64,000 nt of DNA from Gammaproteobacteria bacterium (GCA_020850735.1 JADZEE010000080.1:62001-126000); one strand, 5' to 3'; positions 1-9,621 are shown, counted from the stretch's first letter. Made by a program: numbers and translations. Notes: generated from the sequence alone by a model not told the origin.

Positions 1-2
1 TC

Positions 3-185
3 AGCCGCCCCGAGTGTATCTACACGGTGTTGCAGGGCTTTTACGAGGATGATCTGGTGCGTCGTGGCGGGCGCTGGCTCATCGCCCGGCGTGTCGTGCG
101 CGTGGAAAATCCGGAAATCATCACCCGGGGACCGATCGGCGAGTACTACGGGCCGTTGATCGCCAGGCTGTCCGAACCAGGTTGA
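3..185 (+). CDS. SnoaL-like / NTF2-family protein, C-terminal fragment
   Basis: The window opens inside a gene; the last 60 codons are visible in the third frame and end in TGA. The segment reads YEDDLVRRGGRWLIARR followed by a short beta-type tail (VVRVENPEI). That pattern of an aromatic, an acidic pair, 'lvr..GrW.i..R' and a closing strand is typical of the end of SnoaL-like domains, which form small alpha+beta barrels in isomerases, dehydratases and ring-hydroxylating dioxygenase beta subunits. The active-site part lies outside the window, so no reaction can be assigned. The following gene starts 34 bases downstream on the same strand and may be co-transcribed. Confidence 0.6.
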   Translation, partial: SRPECIYTVLQGFYEDDLVRRGGRWLIARRVVRVENPEIITRGPIGEYYGPLIARLSEPG

Positions 186-219
186 AACGCGCCCGGTCCG
201 CACCGCCGTACACTACACT

Positions 220-978
220 GTGTCAGCCGCCAGTACCCGGACCGAGGACCGACAAGTGAGCGACAGACTGTTTACCGATGACGAGCTGCACGACCTGTCC
301 AGCTCGTACATGGATCTCGCACTGGCCGCCCTCGATCGCGGTGATATCGATACGGCGCGGGATCTGTGCCGTAAGCAGGAACAGACCAAATACGCAATAC
401 ATGATCTCTACCTGCACTGGACGACGGCATTGATGAGCTACGTTCACGAGCACTTCGGCGAGGACGCCGCCGCACGTGCCGTGCGTGACACCGTCGACCG
501 CTACAACGTTCCGCTGACCAGCCTGCGCCGGTCGCTGATCGAAAAGAGAGGCTTTCGCGCCTGGTTTCAGTGGTTCGCCGATAACATCCTGCGCCAGCAC
601 TGTATGACTCCGGGTCTGAAAATCGAGGAGGACGACGAGAAGTTCGTCATTCATTTCCGGCCCTGCGGCAGCGGCGGCCGGCTGATTGAAATGGGCGCTT
701 TCGACGGTCCGTTCGGCTATGCCCGGATCCGCAAGCCCGGTCCGCATACCTGGGGCGAGCCGGACGTGCCCATCTACTGCACTCACTGCGCCTATCTGGA
801 AATGCTGCCGCAGCGGCTGGAAGGTCCGGGCGCGCAGCTCTACATCGTCGCGTCGCGGATGAAAAAGCCCGGCGAGCCGTGCGTGCTGCACGTCTACAAG
901 GATCCCGACCGGATCCCCGATGCATGTTACGAGCGGATCGGCATGCGGCGTGATCCGAGCGATCTTCCGCGTTCTTGA
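220..978 (+). CDS. Uncharacterised 252-residue protein
   Basis: I do not recognise the family. The N-terminal third is helical and charged (LALAALDRGDIDTARDLCRKQ, then a DLYLHWTTALMSYV segment). The C-terminal half is rich in aromatic residues, Cys and His, with HFRPCGSGGRL and IYCTHCAYLEML near residues 145-195. It has no signal peptide or membrane segment, so it is probably cytoplasmic. The Cys/His spacing could bind a metal or cofactor, but this is only a suggestion. The GTG at 220 gives the longest frame. A second GTG at 256, preceded by GAGGAC, is an equally credible start and would remove 12 residues. It converges on trpC, with 15 bases between the two stop codons. Confidence 0.6.
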   Translation: MSAASTRTEDRQVSDRLFTDDELHDLSSSYMDLALAALDRGDIDTARDLCRKQEQTKYAIHDLYLHWTTALMSYVHEHFGEDAAARAVRDTVDRYNVPLTSLRRSLIEKRGFRAWFQWFADNILRQHCMTPGLKIEEDDEKFVIHFRPCGSGGRLIEMGAFDGPFGYARIRKPGPHTWGEPDVPIYCTHCAYLEMLPQRLEGPGAQLYIVASRMKKPGEPCVLHVYKDPDRIPDACYERIGMRRDPSDLPRS

Positions 979-993
979 TCGGGCGGGCTCGAC

Positions 994-1803
994 CTATTCG
1001 GGAAAAAACAGCTCCCGCAGCTTCGTGCCCGGATCCGGCGCGGCCATGAACGCCTCGCCGACCAGGAACGCATCGACCCCGCGCCGGCGCAGCAGCGCGA
1101 CGTCCTCCGGAGTGTGAATGCCGCTTTCCGTGATGACCGTGCGGTCGTGCATCACGTCGGGCAACATCTCCAGCGTCGTATTGATATCGGTGGTAAAGGT
1201 TCGCAGATTGCGATTATTGATGCCGATGAGCGGCGTACGCAGCACGTGCGCGCGTTCGAGCTCTTCGCGGTCGTGCACCTCCACGAGCACCTCCATGCTC
1301 AGCGTGCGTGCGAGCTCGGCGAGCTCGCGCAGACGCTCGTCGTCCAGGCACGCGGCAATCAGCAGGATGCAGTCCGCGCCCAGCGCACGCGCCTCGAACA
1401 CCTGATACGGGTCGACGATGAAGTCCTTGCGCAGCACCGGGATGCCGGTTGCGGCACGCGCGGCGACGAGGTGCTCGTCGGCACCCTGGAAAAAGCGCGT
1501 ATCGGTAAGCACCGACAGGCAGGCCGCCCCGGCTGATTCGTAGTCGCGAGCGATGGTGGCCGGATCGTAGTCCGCGCGGATGATACCCCGGCTCGGTGAC
1601 GCGCGCTTGCATTCGGCGATGACCGCGGGTCTGCCCAGGCCTATCTTGGCCTTGATCGCCGCGAGAAAGCCGCGCGTCGGGGGTGCCGCGCCGGCGCGCC
1701 GCCGCAGCTCGTCCAGGGGACAGGCCGCGGCGCGGGCGGCGAGCTCTTCAGCCTTGTGCGTCAGGATCTGCTGCAGGATGTCGGGGATCACGGGCTCGTT
1801 CAT
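994..1803 (-). CDS. trpC: Indole-3-glycerol phosphate synthase
   Basis: Catalyses ring closure of CdRP to indole-3-glycerol phosphate, the fourth step of tryptophan synthesis, in the cytoplasm. The 269 residues fit a monofunctional TIM-barrel TrpC. Family motifs are visible in order: an N-terminal segment ending in the AECKRASPSRG loop with its catalytic Lys, VLRKDFIVD, LVEVHDREEL, GINNRNLRTF, ESGIHTPEDV and LVGEAFM near the C-terminus. No PRAI (TrpF) domain is fused to it. The ATG overlaps the trpD stop as ATGA, implying translational coupling. It is the last gene of the trpG-trpD-trpC unit. Confidence 0.97.
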   Translation of the reverse strand: MNEPVIPDILQQILTHKAEELAARAAACPLDELRRRAGAAPPTRGFLAAIKAKIGLGRPAVIAECKRASPSRGIIRADYDPATIARDYESAGAACLSVLTDTRFFQGADEHLVAARAATGIPVLRKDFIVDPYQVFEARALGADCILLIAACLDDERLRELAELARTLSMEVLVEVHDREELERAHVLRTPLIGINNRNLRTFTTDINTTLEMLPDVMHDRTVITESGIHTPEDVALLRRRGVDAFLVGEAFMAAPDPGTKLRELFFPE

Positions 1804-2822
1804 GGTTTCATCCTCTGCGTCAGCGCGACCAGCGCGTCCAGGCGCGTGCGGGCGGCGCCGCTGTCGATGATTTCGGCCGCGCGGGCGCTGCCTGCGGCAA
1901 TGTCCGTGGCGATGCCCGCGGTGTACAGCGCGGCGCCGGCATTGAGCACGACGATGTCACGCGCGGGACCGGGGCGGCCGGCGAAGATCTCGCGGATCAG
2001 CGCCCGGCTCTCGTCGGCGTCGCCTACGCAGACCTCGCTCATTCGGCTGCGCACCAGGCCGAACTGCTCGGGCGTCACCACGTAGCTGCGGACCTCGCCG
2101 TCCCGAAGCTCGGCGACCCGCGTCGCTGCGCTCACGCTGAACTCGTCCAGGCCGTCCTCGGAGTGCACGACCAGGACGCGCCGGGCGCCGAGACGCCCGG
2201 CGACCTCGGCGAGCGGCGCGACCCACTCGGGGCCGAAGACGCCGAGCAGCAGATGGCGCGCGCCGGCCGGATTGCTGAGCGGTCCGAGCAGATTGAACAA
2301 CGTGCGCACGCCGAGCTCGCGCCGCGGCGCGAGCGCGTGCCGCATGGCACCATGGTGGCGCGGGGCGAACATGAAGCCGACACCCACCGTGGCGATGCAC
2401 TCGGCGATTTGCGCCGGCTCCAGGTCCACCCGCACGCCGAAAGCCTCGAGCACGTCGGCGCTGCCCGAGCGGCTCGACACCGAGCGGTTGCCGTGCTTGC
2501 CCACCCGGGCCCCGGCGGCCGCGGCTACGAACGCGCAGGCGGTCGAAACGTTGAAAGTCCCGGCGCCGTCCCCGCCCGTGCCGACGATATCGATCAGATT
2601 GTCGAAAGGAGTCTCGACCACCATCGCCAGCTCGCGCATGACCCGGGCCGCGGCGGTGATCTCGGTCACGGTCTCGCCCTTCATGCGCAGACCCACGAGC
2701 AGCCCCGCGATCTGGGCGGGCGTTGCCTCGCCGGCCATGATCGCGCGCATGGCGCCGGTCATCTCCGTATCGCTGAGATCGTCGCCTTCGATGACGCGCC
2801 CGATGACGTGCTGAATGTCCAT
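1800..2822 (-). CDS. trpD: Anthranilate phosphoribosyltransferase
   Basis: Transfers phosphoribose from PRPP to anthranilate, the second step of tryptophan synthesis. The 340 residues match the usual length of a monofunctional TrpD with an N-terminal helical domain and a larger alpha/beta domain. The PRPP-binding loop GTGGDGAGTFNVST and the KHGNRSVSSRSGSADVLEA segment are both intact. The gene starts 10 bases after the trpG stop and shares four bases with trpC, so trpG, trpD and trpC form one tight unit as in pseudomonads. No glutamine amidotransferase domain is fused, unlike the enteric TrpGD protein. Confidence 0.97.
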   Translation of the reverse strand: MDIQHVIGRVIEGDDLSDTEMTGAMRAIMAGEATPAQIAGLLVGLRMKGETVTEITAAARVMRELAMVVETPFDNLIDIVGTGGDGAGTFNVSTACAFVAAAAGARVGKHGNRSVSSRSGSADVLEAFGVRVDLEPAQIAECIATVGVGFMFAPRHHGAMRHALAPRRELGVRTLFNLLGPLSNPAGARHLLLGVFGPEWVAPLAEVAGRLGARRVLVVHSEDGLDEFSVSAATRVAELRDGEVRSYVVTPEQFGLVRSRMSEVCVGDADESRALIREIFAGRPGPARDIVVLNAGAALYTAGIATDIAAGSARAAEIIDSGAARTRLDALVALTQRMKP

Positions 2823-2832
2823 GCATCCGGTG

Positions 2833-3414
2833 TCAATGAAGTTGGAGGAAATTGCGCAACAGCGCGTGACCGTGTTCGGTCAGGATCGATTCCGGATGAA
2901 ACTGCACCCCGTACACGGCCAGCGTGCGATGGCGCAGGCCCATGATCTCCTCCACGCCGCCGTCCCCGACCACCGTCCAGGCGGTAATCGCGAGGCAATC
3001 GGGCAGCGTCGCGCGTTCCACCACCAGCGAATGGTAGCGCGTGGCCGTGAACGGGCTCGGCAGGCCGGCGAACACGTCGGTACCGGCATGATGAATCGGC
3101 GAAGTCTTGCCGTGCATGATGGTTCCGGCGTGGACCACCCGACCGCCGAAAGCCTGGCCGATGCTCTGATGACCGAGGCAGATGCCGAGAATGGGAATGC
3201 GGCCCTTGAAGCGGTCGATGACCGCGAGCGAGACGCCGGCATCGTCGGGGGTACCCGGTCCGGGCGAGATGACGATGCGCTCGGGCGCGAGTTTCTCGAT
3301 GTCCTCCAGGCTGAGCGCGTCGTTGCGCAGCACCCGAACCTCGGCGCCCAGCTCGCCGAGGTACTGGACGACGTTCCAGGTGAAGGAGTCGTAGTTGTCG
3401 ATCATGAGCAACAT
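2833..3414 (-). CDS. trpG: Anthranilate synthase component II (glutamine amidotransferase)
   Basis: Releases ammonia from glutamine and channels it to TrpE to make anthranilate; the same subunit often also serves PabB in folate synthesis. The 193 residues form a class I amidotransferase. They start with [14 protein letters not shown], carry the oxyanion/nucleophile region GICLGHQ with Cys79, and end with the His-Glu part of the triad in GVQFHPESI. It begins the trpGDC unit and lies 278 bases downstream of trpE, so it needs its own promoter or read-through. A second in-frame ATG three codons in is possible. Confidence 0.95.
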   Translation of the reverse strand: MLLMIDNYDSFTWNVVQYLGELGAEVRVLRNDALSLEDIEKLAPERIVISPGPGTPDDAGVSLAVIDRFKGRIPILGICLGHQSIGQAFGGRVVHAGTIMHGKTSPIHHAGTDVFAGLPSPFTATRYHSLVVERATLPDCLAITAWTVVGDGGVEEIMGLRHRTLAVYGVQFHPESILTEHGHALLRNFLQLH

Positions 3415-3692
3415 GATTTCACAGACCGCAGATGTCGAAAGCCTTGGCCACCGGCCGGGATCCCCTGCCGGCCCGGCGGAAGGCGCGCGAGCGGGCTACG
3501 GGCGGGTCTTGCGCGCCTCAGGCGCCGAGGCAACGGGAATATTCAGGCGGCAGGCTTGCGCCAGCGCCGGAAGCCGGACTGTGAGGTGGCCGGGGTCATG
3601 TGCACGGAGCGGATTATTCAGCCTTTGCCCGGCCCCGGCAAGCTCCGCGCGCCGCCCGGCGCGCGCGGATCCAGCCGCGACATGACCCGTTC
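3415..3692. other. Gap between trpE and trpG, no gene seen
   Basis: This 278-base stretch splits the tryptophan genes into an rpe-gph-trpE unit and a trpGDC unit. Reading frames in it are short and GC-driven with no recognisable domain. I looked for a Trp-rich leader peptide and a clear hairpin plus T-run upstream of trpG and found neither. It should hold the trpG promoter, but no convincing promoter boxes stand out. Confidence 0.4.
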
Positions 3693-5195
3693 TCAGGAGC
3701 CGCCCGGCGTGTCGACGGCGCCGTCGATTCCCTGTTCCGCGAGCGCCACCGCGCGAAAGATCGCCCGCGCCTTGCTCATGGTCTCCTGCCACTCGGTTTC
3801 CGGGACCGAGTCATGGACGATGCCCGCGCCGGCCTGCACGTGCAGGATGCGGTCCTTGATGACTGCGGTGCGGATGGCGATGGCGGTGTCCATGTTGCCA
3901 TGCCAGGACAGGTAGCCGACCGCCCCGGCATAGATGCCGCGCCGCGCCGGCTCGAGCTCGTCGACGATCTGCATCGCCCTCACCTTGGGCGCGCCGCTCA
4001 CCGTGCCGGCGGGGAAGGTGGCGCCGAGGACGTCGAACGCGTTCATGCCGGCGCGCATGCGGCCGGTCACGTTGGAGACGATGTGCATCACGTGCGAGTA
4101 GCGTTCGATGATCATCTTCTCGGACACACGCACGCTGCCGGTTTCGCATACCCGGCCGATGTCGTTGCGGCCGAGGTCGATGAGCATCAGGTGCTCGGCG
4201 CACTCTTTGGGATCGGCGAGCAGCTCGGCTTCGAGCGCCCGGTCCTCGTCGAGGTCCCGGCCGCGGCGGCGGGTGCCGGCAATCGGTCGCACGGTGACCT
4301 CACCGTCTTCCACCCGCACGAGGATCTCCGGGGAGGATCCGGCGATCTTCACCGCGTCGAGATCGAGGAAGAACATGTACGGGGAGGGATTCAGGCAGCG
4401 CAGCGCGCGATACAGGTTGACCGGCGGCGCCGAGAACGGGATCGACAGGCGTTGTGACAGCACGACCTGCATGACGTCCCCGGCGATGATGTGCGCCTTG
4501 ATCCGGGCCACGGCGGCCTCGAACTCGGGGCGCGGGAAGCCGGAGACGAAATCGCTCTCGTGCACCGTGCGCGACAGCCGCGCTGGCGGTGGCCGGGCGT
4601 GCTCGGCGGTGAGCCGACCGACCAGTTCGAACAACCGGGCCTGGCCGCGCACCAGCGCGTCGGGCGCGCCGGGGTCGACGTGCACGACGACGTGCAGGCG
4701 GCCGCTCAGGTTGTCGAACACCAGTACTTCCTCGGCGAGCACGAGCAGGATGTCGGCGCAACCGAGGGTGTCGTTCGGTGGCGCAGCGGTGAGCCCGGTC
4801 TCGACGTAGCGCACCGTGTCGTAACCGAAATAACCCACCAGTCCGCCCGTGAACCGGGGCAGGCCCGGCACCTGCGGCACCCGGTAGCGCGCCGCGAAAT
4901 CGGCGAGCCATTGCAGCGGCGCCGGCGGCTGTGCGGTCTCAACCACGGCGCCGTCCGTGACCACCCGTGCCGTGTGACCGCTCACCTGTACGACCGTGCG
5001 CGCCGGCAGGCCGATGATGGAGTAGCGGCCCCAGCGTTCGCCCCCCTGCACCGATTCGAACAGGAACGAGAACGGGCCCGCCGCGAGCTTGAGGTAGGCC
5101 GACAGCGGCGTGTCGAGGTCCGCGAGCACCTCGCAGTGCAGCGGGATGCGGTTATAGCCCGCCGCGCGGTAGGCGGCGAAGTCCTGCGCCTTCAT
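3693..5195 (-). CDS. trpE: Anthranilate synthase component I
   Basis: Converts chorismate plus ammonia from TrpG into anthranilate, the committed step of tryptophan synthesis. The ATG at 5195 gives 500 residues, the normal length. The frame remains open upstream but that extension is the shadow of gph. Chorismate-utilising enzyme motifs are present: [46 protein letters not shown] and [18 protein letters not shown]. An N-terminal LLES-type feedback element is not clear by eye, though [16 protein letters not shown] sits where the Trp site of the family lies. The start overlaps the gph stop as ATGA, which supports the chosen start. Confidence 0.96.
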   Translation of the reverse strand: MKAQDFAAYRAAGYNRIPLHCEVLADLDTPLSAYLKLAAGPFSFLFESVQGGERWGRYSIIGLPARTVVQVSGHTARVVTDGAVVETAQPPAPLQWLADFAARYRVPQVPGLPRFTGGLVGYFGYDTVRYVETGLTAAPPNDTLGCADILLVLAEEVLVFDNLSGRLHVVVHVDPGAPDALVRGQARLFELVGRLTAEHARPPPARLSRTVHESDFVSGFPRPEFEAAVARIKAHIIAGDVMQVVLSQRLSIPFSAPPVNLYRALRCLNPSPYMFFLDLDAVKIAGSSPEILVRVEDGEVTVRPIAGTRRRGRDLDEDRALEAELLADPKECAEHLMLIDLGRNDIGRVCETGSVRVSEKMIIERYSHVMHIVSNVTGRMRAGMNAFDVLGATFPAGTVSGAPKVRAMQIVDELEPARRGIYAGAVGYLSWHGNMDTAIAIRTAVIKDRILHVQAGAGIVHDSVPETEWQETMSKARAIFRAVALAEQGIDGAVDTPGGS

Positions 5196-5860
5196 AGCGC
5201 GCGGGTGATGTCGGCGAGCGTGTCGAGGGTGGCGTCGGGTGCCGCCGCGGCGACGTCGAGACCGTGGCTGTAGCCGTAGCTCACCCACACCGCGCGGATA
5301 CCGGCGGCGCGGGCGGCGGCGATGTCGGTGAGCGTATCGCCCACCATCACGCAGTGCGCAGGTGCGGTGGCGCAGCGTTCGGCAGCGTGCAGCAGAGGCG
5401 CCGGGTCGGGCTTCATTACCGGCAAAGTGTCGCCGCACACGATCACCTCGAGCTCCGCGTCCAGACCCAGTGCGCGCAGCAGTGGTTCGGTAAAGCGGGC
5501 GGGTTTGTTGGTGACGCAACCGAGTGCGTGACCCTGCTCGTGCAATGCGTCGAGGCCCGCACGTACGCCGGGGTACAGACGCGTTGCCCGGTCCAGAGTC
5601 GCCAGATAGTGGTCGGCGAAGCTCCGGTAGGCGACGTCAGCGCTCGCCTCGTCGGGCGCCACGCCCAGAGCCCCGGTGAGCACCCGGCGCACCAGCTCGC
5701 GGCCGCCGCGACCGATGAGCCGGCGCACGTCGTCGTCGGCAATCGGCGCCAGACCGAGCTCGGCGAGCATCGCATTGGTGGCGGCCGCCAGGTCCGGGGC
5801 GCTGTCGACCAGGGTCCCGTCCAGATCGAACAGGACCAGACGACGTGCGTGCGCGCTCAC
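5192..5860 (-). CDS. gph: Phosphoglycolate phosphatase (HAD superfamily)
   Basis: Hydrolyses 2-phosphoglycolate, a product of DNA 3'-end repair and of oxygenase side reactions. The 222 residues show the HAD motifs in order: [13 protein letters not shown] at the N-terminus (nucleophile Asp and acid/base Asp), a helical cap, CVTNKPARF for motif II, and [16 protein letters not shown] for motif IV. The start is a GTG at 5860 that overlaps the rpe stop as GTGA; the longer open frame upstream reads through rpe in another frame and is not coding. The rpe-gph-trpE order is a conserved pseudomonad-type arrangement. Confidence 0.95.
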   Translation of the reverse strand: MSAHARRLVLFDLDGTLVDSAPDLAAATNAMLAELGLAPIADDDVRRLIGRGGRELVRRVLTGALGVAPDEASADVAYRSFADHYLATLDRATRLYPGVRAGLDALHEQGHALGCVTNKPARFTEPLLRALGLDAELEVIVCGDTLPVMKPDPAPLLHAAERCATAPAHCVMVGDTLTDIAAARAAGIRAVWVSYGYSHGLDVAAAAPDATLDTLADITRAL

Positions 5861-6534
5861 CGGCCGGTCGCCCGGGCGATTTCGGCGCGCATCGAAGCGA
5901 TGGTTGCGGTGTAGTCGGCAGAGCCGAATATCGCCGAGCCGGCGACGAAGGTGTCGGCGCCGGCCGCCGCGATGGCACCGATGTTGTCCACTTTCACCCC
6001 GCCGTCGATCTGCAGGCGGATGGTGCGGCCGCTCGCGTCGATGAGCGCGCGCGCCGCGCGCAGCTTCTCGAGCGTGCCGGGAATGAAGGCCTGGCCGGCG
6101 AAACCGGGGTTGACCGACATGAGCAGGATCATGTCGAGCCTGTCCAGTACCCAGCGCGTGTGCTCGAGCGGCGTCGCCGGATTGAAAACCAGGCCCGCAC
6201 GGCAGCCGCATTCGTGGATCAGCGCGAGGCTGCGATCGACGTGCTCGCTGGCTTCGGGGTGAAAGCTGATCCAGGTGGCACCCGCGGCGGCGAATTCCGT
6301 GATGATGCGGTCCACCGGCTTGACCATCAGGTGCACGTCGATGGGCGCTTCGATGCCGTAATCACGCAGCGCCCGGCAGACCAGCGGGCCGACGGTGAGG
6401 TTGGGGACGTAGTGATTGTCCATTACGTCGAAATGGATGAAATCCGCGCCGGCGTCCAGGACCGCGCGGGTCTGTTCGCCCAGGCGCGCGAAGTCGGCCG
6501 ACAGGATCGAGGGGGCGATGACGAATTCGGGCAT
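5857..6534 (-). CDS. rpe: Ribulose-phosphate 3-epimerase
   Basis: Interconverts ribulose 5-phosphate and xylulose 5-phosphate in the pentose phosphate pathway, which also supplies PRPP for TrpD. The ATG at 6534 gives 225 residues, the family norm, and begins [19 protein letters not shown]. The barrel motifs [37 protein letters not shown] and LQIDGGVK carry the metal-binding His and Asp residues. It is first in the rpe-gph-trpE unit; each junction is a four-base overlap. A divergent DUF3530 gene begins 115 bases away. Confidence 0.97.
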   Translation of the reverse strand: MPEFVIAPSILSADFARLGEQTRAVLDAGADFIHFDVMDNHYVPNLTVGPLVCRALRDYGIEAPIDVHLMVKPVDRIITEFAAAGATWISFHPEASEHVDRSLALIHECGCRAGLVFNPATPLEHTRWVLDRLDMILLMSVNPGFAGQAFIPGTLEKLRAARALIDASGRTIRLQIDGGVKVDNIGAIAAAGADTFVAGSAIFGSADYTATIASMRAEIARATGR

Positions 6535-6634
6535 GACCGGGTCGATCGGGCAGTGTTCGAGCCACGCTGACTGCGGCCCGTCGGCCGCGCGGGAGGCGCA
6601 ACTGTACCCGATCGAAGCCCCCATTTCAGCAGCG

Positions 6635-6640
6635 TATACT
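6635..6640 (+). promoter_or_regulatory. Candidate -10 box of a leaderless transcript
   Basis: TATACT lies eight bases before the ATG at 6649. If transcription starts about seven bases after the box, the mRNA would begin within two bases of the start codon. The bases between box and ATG (GCCCGCCC) hold no Shine-Dalgarno sequence, which fits a leaderless message. A -35 at normal spacing (TCGAAG) is poor. Confidence 0.4.
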
Positions 6641-6648
6641 GCCCGCCC

Positions 6649-7590
6649 ATGACTGCCGGCCCGCCGCACACCGCGCCCGTTCGTTCCCGTGCACCGCAGG
6701 ACGTCGACCGGTCAGCTCACGCCGGTCGGGCCGGTGCGGCCGTGCTGCTGTTATCGTCGTGTCTGGCGGCCCTGCCCGCGCCCGCGCAGACGGCTGCCGG
6801 CGCCGCGCCTGCGGCAAGTGGCACTGCCGCGGTGCCCGACGCCGAACGCGAGCGGGCGCTGGCGCAGCAGATCGAGTCCGGCCTCGATGCGTCCGGGCTG
6901 ACCGAGGCCGTGCGGATCGCTGCGGCCGGCACGGAGTTTCTCGGTTTGTTCCATCCCGCCGGCGGCCGCGAAAAGCGCGGCGCAGCGGTCATACTGCCCG
7001 ACGTTGACCGACATCCTGACTGGCCGACCGTGGTGCGGCCGATGCGGCTCGGCCTGCCCGCCGGCGGTTGGGCCACGCTCTCGGTTCAGTTGCCGCTGCT
7101 GGCACGCGGGACCGAGCGCGCCGCCTTCGGCGACAGCATCGCGGCAGGAGTCGAGCGCGCGCGCGCGGCGGTGGAATATCTGCGCGGCCGCGAGCACACG
7201 CCGGTGGTGCTGATCGGTCATGGTCTGGGTGCAATCGTCGCGCTGCGCTGTGCGACCGGCGCGGATGCCTGCGGCGCAGCCGCCGCCGCCCTCGTGAGCG
7301 TGCCCGAAGGCAGTGTGCTCGATCCGCCTGCGGAGGTTGCGGCCTGGCTTCAGGCGCTGCAATTGCCGGTCCTGGACGTGTACGGCAGCCGTGATCTCGA
7401 CGCGGTCGTGCGCGGCGGGCCGCGGCGGGCCGCGGCGGGCGGCGCGGGCGGTGCGCCGTTCCGGCAACTGATCGTCGAAGGCGCCGACCACGAGTTCTCC
7501 GGCATCGAAGATCTGCTGGTTCGCTATCTGCGGGGCTGGCTGGATCAGGTCGTCGGCGGCGGATCGGCCGCAGCCGCGGGTAGTGGTTGA
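6649..7590 (+). CDS. DUF3530-family alpha/beta hydrolase-like exported protein
   Basis: The 313 residues begin with a charged stretch and a hydrophobic signal ([18 protein letters not shown]), so export is likely. A low-complexity Ala region follows. The core has [17 protein letters not shown], a helix spanning '[23 protein letters not shown]' in two parts, and a late [10 protein letters not shown]. These match the DUF3530 pattern, in which the nucleophile elbow reads GHGLGA rather than GxSxG, so classical serine hydrolase activity is doubtful. The role is unknown. A run of three perfect 10-bp repeats lies in the coding sequence at 7411-7440. The start has no ribosome-binding site and sits just after a -10-like box. 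Confidence 0.75.
   Translation: MTAGPPHTAPVRSRAPQDVDRSAHAGRAGAAVLLLSSCLAALPAPAQTAAGAAPAASGTAAVPDAERERALAQQIESGLDASGLTEAVRIAAAGTEFLGLFHPAGGREKRGAAVILPDVDRHPDWPTVVRPMRLGLPAGGWATLSVQLPLLARGTERAAFGDSIAAGVERARAAVEYLRGREHTPVVLIGHGLGAIVALRCATGADACGAAAAALVSVPEGSVLDPPAEVAAWLQALQLPVLDVYGSRDLDAVVRGGPRRAAAGGAGGAPFRQLIVEGADHEFSGIEDLLVRYLRGWLDQVVGGGSAAAAGSG
7411..7440 (+). repeat. Three perfect 10-bp tandem repeats inside the DUF3530 gene
   Basis: CGCGGCGGGC occurs three times head to tail, followed by a degenerate GC-rich stretch. Three units (30 bp) keep the frame and encode an Arg/Gly/Ala-rich loop. Gain or loss of one unit would shift the frame. Confidence 0.9.
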
Positions 7591-7645
7591 TGGCGCTGCG
7601 GGCAGCACTTACATTCCGGCCGACACGGGAGTTGGGCGACGACTG

Positions 7646-8347
7646 ATGAGACTACATTACCTGCAGCACGTCCCGTTCGAGCACGCGGCAGGCATCCTGG
7701 CCTGGGCAGCACTGCACGATTTCCACGTCGACGCCACGCGTCTGTTCGAGAGCGAGAGCCTGCCGGCGCTCGCCGACATCGACTGGCTGGTGGTCATGGG
7801 CGGGCCGATGAACGTCTATGAATACGATGCTTACCCATGGCTGGCGACCGAGCACGCGTTCGTACGTGCGGCCGTCGACGCCGGCAAGACCGTGCTCGGC
7901 GTGTGTCTGGGGGCGCAGATCATCGCCAGTGCGCTCGGCGGGCGAGTGACCCGCAACGCGCAAACCGAGATCGGCTGGTTCCGGGTCGAGGAAACCGCCG
8001 CTTGCGCGCGCACGCCGTTCGCCGGCTTCCTCGGCGGCGGTATGGATGTACTGCACTGGCACGGGGATACGTTCGCGCTGCCGCCGGGCGCGGCGCATCT
8101 CGCGACGAGCGCGGCGTGCGCAAACCAGGCGTTTTGCGTCGGTCCGCGCGTACTCGGCCTGCAGTTTCACCTCGAGCTGGGCCGCGAGGATCTCGCCCGC
8201 CTCGTGCACCACTGCGCCGCGGACATCAAACCCGGGCAGTGGATCCAGGACGGCGTCGAGCTGCTCGACGCCGACGCGCCGTTCGCGCCGGCGCGCGCTG
8301 CGCTCGATGGCGTCCTCGACCGGCTGCTCGCGGCGACTCGCTTATGA
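7646..8347 (+). CDS. Class I glutamine amidotransferase-like protein
   Basis: A free-standing amidotransferase-like domain of 233 residues starting MRLHYLQHVPFEHAAGI. The nucleophile elbow GVCLGAQIIASALGG carries the conserved Cys, and LQFHLELGREDL supplies the His and Glu of the triad. WLVVMGGPMNVYEYDAYPWL is typical of the subgroup annotated as GMP synthase-like or type 1 glutamine amidotransferase, whose partner or substrate is mostly unknown. The ATG at 7646 was chosen because homologous sequence begins there; the frame is open a little further upstream. Only 13 bases separate it from the CaiB-type gene, so the two may be co-transcribed. Confidence 0.85.
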   Translation: MRLHYLQHVPFEHAAGILAWAALHDFHVDATRLFESESLPALADIDWLVVMGGPMNVYEYDAYPWLATEHAFVRAAVDAGKTVLGVCLGAQIIASALGGRVTRNAQTEIGWFRVEETAACARTPFAGFLGGGMDVLHWHGDTFALPPGAAHLATSAACANQAFCVGPRVLGLQFHLELGREDLARLVHHCAADIKPGQWIQDGVELLDADAPFAPARAALDGVLDRLLAATRL

Positions 8348-8360
8348 CTCGAATGGGCGG

Positions 8361-9587
8361 ATGAATACAACGATGACGACGCACACCGCAAGGACCGCGC
8401 GCCCGCTCGACGGCATCCGGGTGATCGAGCTCGGGCAGCTGCTCGCCGGTCCGTTTGCGGGCTGCATTCTGGGCTACTTTGGCGCCGAGGTGATCAAGGT
8501 CGAGCCACCGGACAAGGGCGATCCGCTGCGCACCTGGCGCGTCGTGCGCGACGGCACGTCGGTGTGGTGGCGCAGCCTCGCGCGTAACAAGAAGTCGATC
8601 ACCGTCAACCTGCAGACCGAGGGCGGTCGCGGGATCATCCGCCGGCTCGCGCGCGAAGCCGACGTGGTCATCGAAAACTTCCGTCCCGGCACGATGGAAA
8701 AGTGGGGTCTGGGCCCCGACGACCTGAAGGCCATCAACCCGCGGCTCATTTACGCACGCGTGTCCGGGTACGGGCAGACGGGCCCCTACGCGTCTAAACC
8801 GGGTTTCGCCTCGGTGTGCGAGGGCTTCGGCGGGTTTCGCTACGTCAACGGTTTTCAGGATCGCCCGCCGGTCAGGCCGAATCTGTCGATGGGCGACACG
8901 CTCGCCGGCCTGCACGCCGCGCTCGGTGTCCTGCTCGCGCTCGTCTCGCGGCTTCGCGGCCCGGAGCAGCACGGCCAGGTCGTCGACGTCGCCATCTACG
9001 AGGCCGTGTTCAATCTCATGGAAGCCGTGGTGCCGGAATATGACGCGGCGGGCGTCGTGCGCGAGCCGTCCGGATCCACGCTCACCGGCATCGTGCCCAC
9101 CAACACGTACAAGTGCGCGGACGGCAAGTACGTCGTCATCGGCGCGAACGGTGATTCGATCTACAAGCGCCTGATGCTGGCGATCGGGCGTGCGCAGATG
9201 GCAGAGGACCCTCGTTTCGCAAACAACGCCGGCCGGGTCGAGCACGAGCAGGAGATCGACGGCGCCATCTCCGCCTGGACCAGCGCCAACGACTCGGCCA
9301 CGGTGCTCGCCGCCCTCGACGAAGCGTCGGTGCCGTGCGGTCCGATCTACAACGTCGCCGACATGCTCTCCGATCCGCACTTCAACGCGCGCGGTCTTTT
9401 TCAGCAAGTCGAGATCGACGGCAAGCCGCTCAAGCTGCCCGCGCTCGCACCCCTGCTCGAGGATACGCCCGGGCGCACCGACTGGCCGGGCGAAGCCCTG
9501 GGTGCGCACAACGACGAGGTGTTCGGCACACTGCTGGCCTTGAGCGAGGACGAGCGCGCGCGCCTGCGCGCCGAGGGCGCAATCTGA
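8361..9587 (+). CDS. CaiB/BaiF family CoA transferase
   Basis: A class III CoA transferase of 408 residues that moves CoA between carboxylic acids. The N-terminus PLDGIRVIELGQLLAGPFAG, the IKVEPPDKGDPLRTW segment, VVIENFRPGTMEKWGL, and SMGDTLAGLHAALG with the conserved catalytic Asp all match the family. A late PCGPIYNVADMLSDPHF is equally typical. The substrate cannot be read from sequence; formyl-, succinyl- and carnitine-type members look alike. Starts at 8361 and 8373 are both possible. The downstream GMC oxidoreductase on the same strand suggests a small catabolic unit for an alcohol or acid. Confidence 0.9.
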   Translation: MNTTMTTHTARTARPLDGIRVIELGQLLAGPFAGCILGYFGAEVIKVEPPDKGDPLRTWRVVRDGTSVWWRSLARNKKSITVNLQTEGGRGIIRRLAREADVVIENFRPGTMEKWGLGPDDLKAINPRLIYARVSGYGQTGPYASKPGFASVCEGFGGFRYVNGFQDRPPVRPNLSMGDTLAGLHAALGVLLALVSRLRGPEQHGQVVDVAIYEAVFNLMEAVVPEYDAAGVVREPSGSTLTGIVPTNTYKCADGKYVVIGANGDSIYKRLMLAIGRAQMAEDPRFANNAGRVEHEQEIDGAISAWTSANDSATVLAALDEASVPCGPIYNVADMLSDPHFNARGLFQQVEIDGKPLKLPALAPLLEDTPGRTDWPGEALGAHNDEVFGTLLALSEDERARLRAEGAI

Positions 9588-9621
9588 GTCGCTGGCGTGG
9601 CGAACGGGCTGAGCGCGGACC

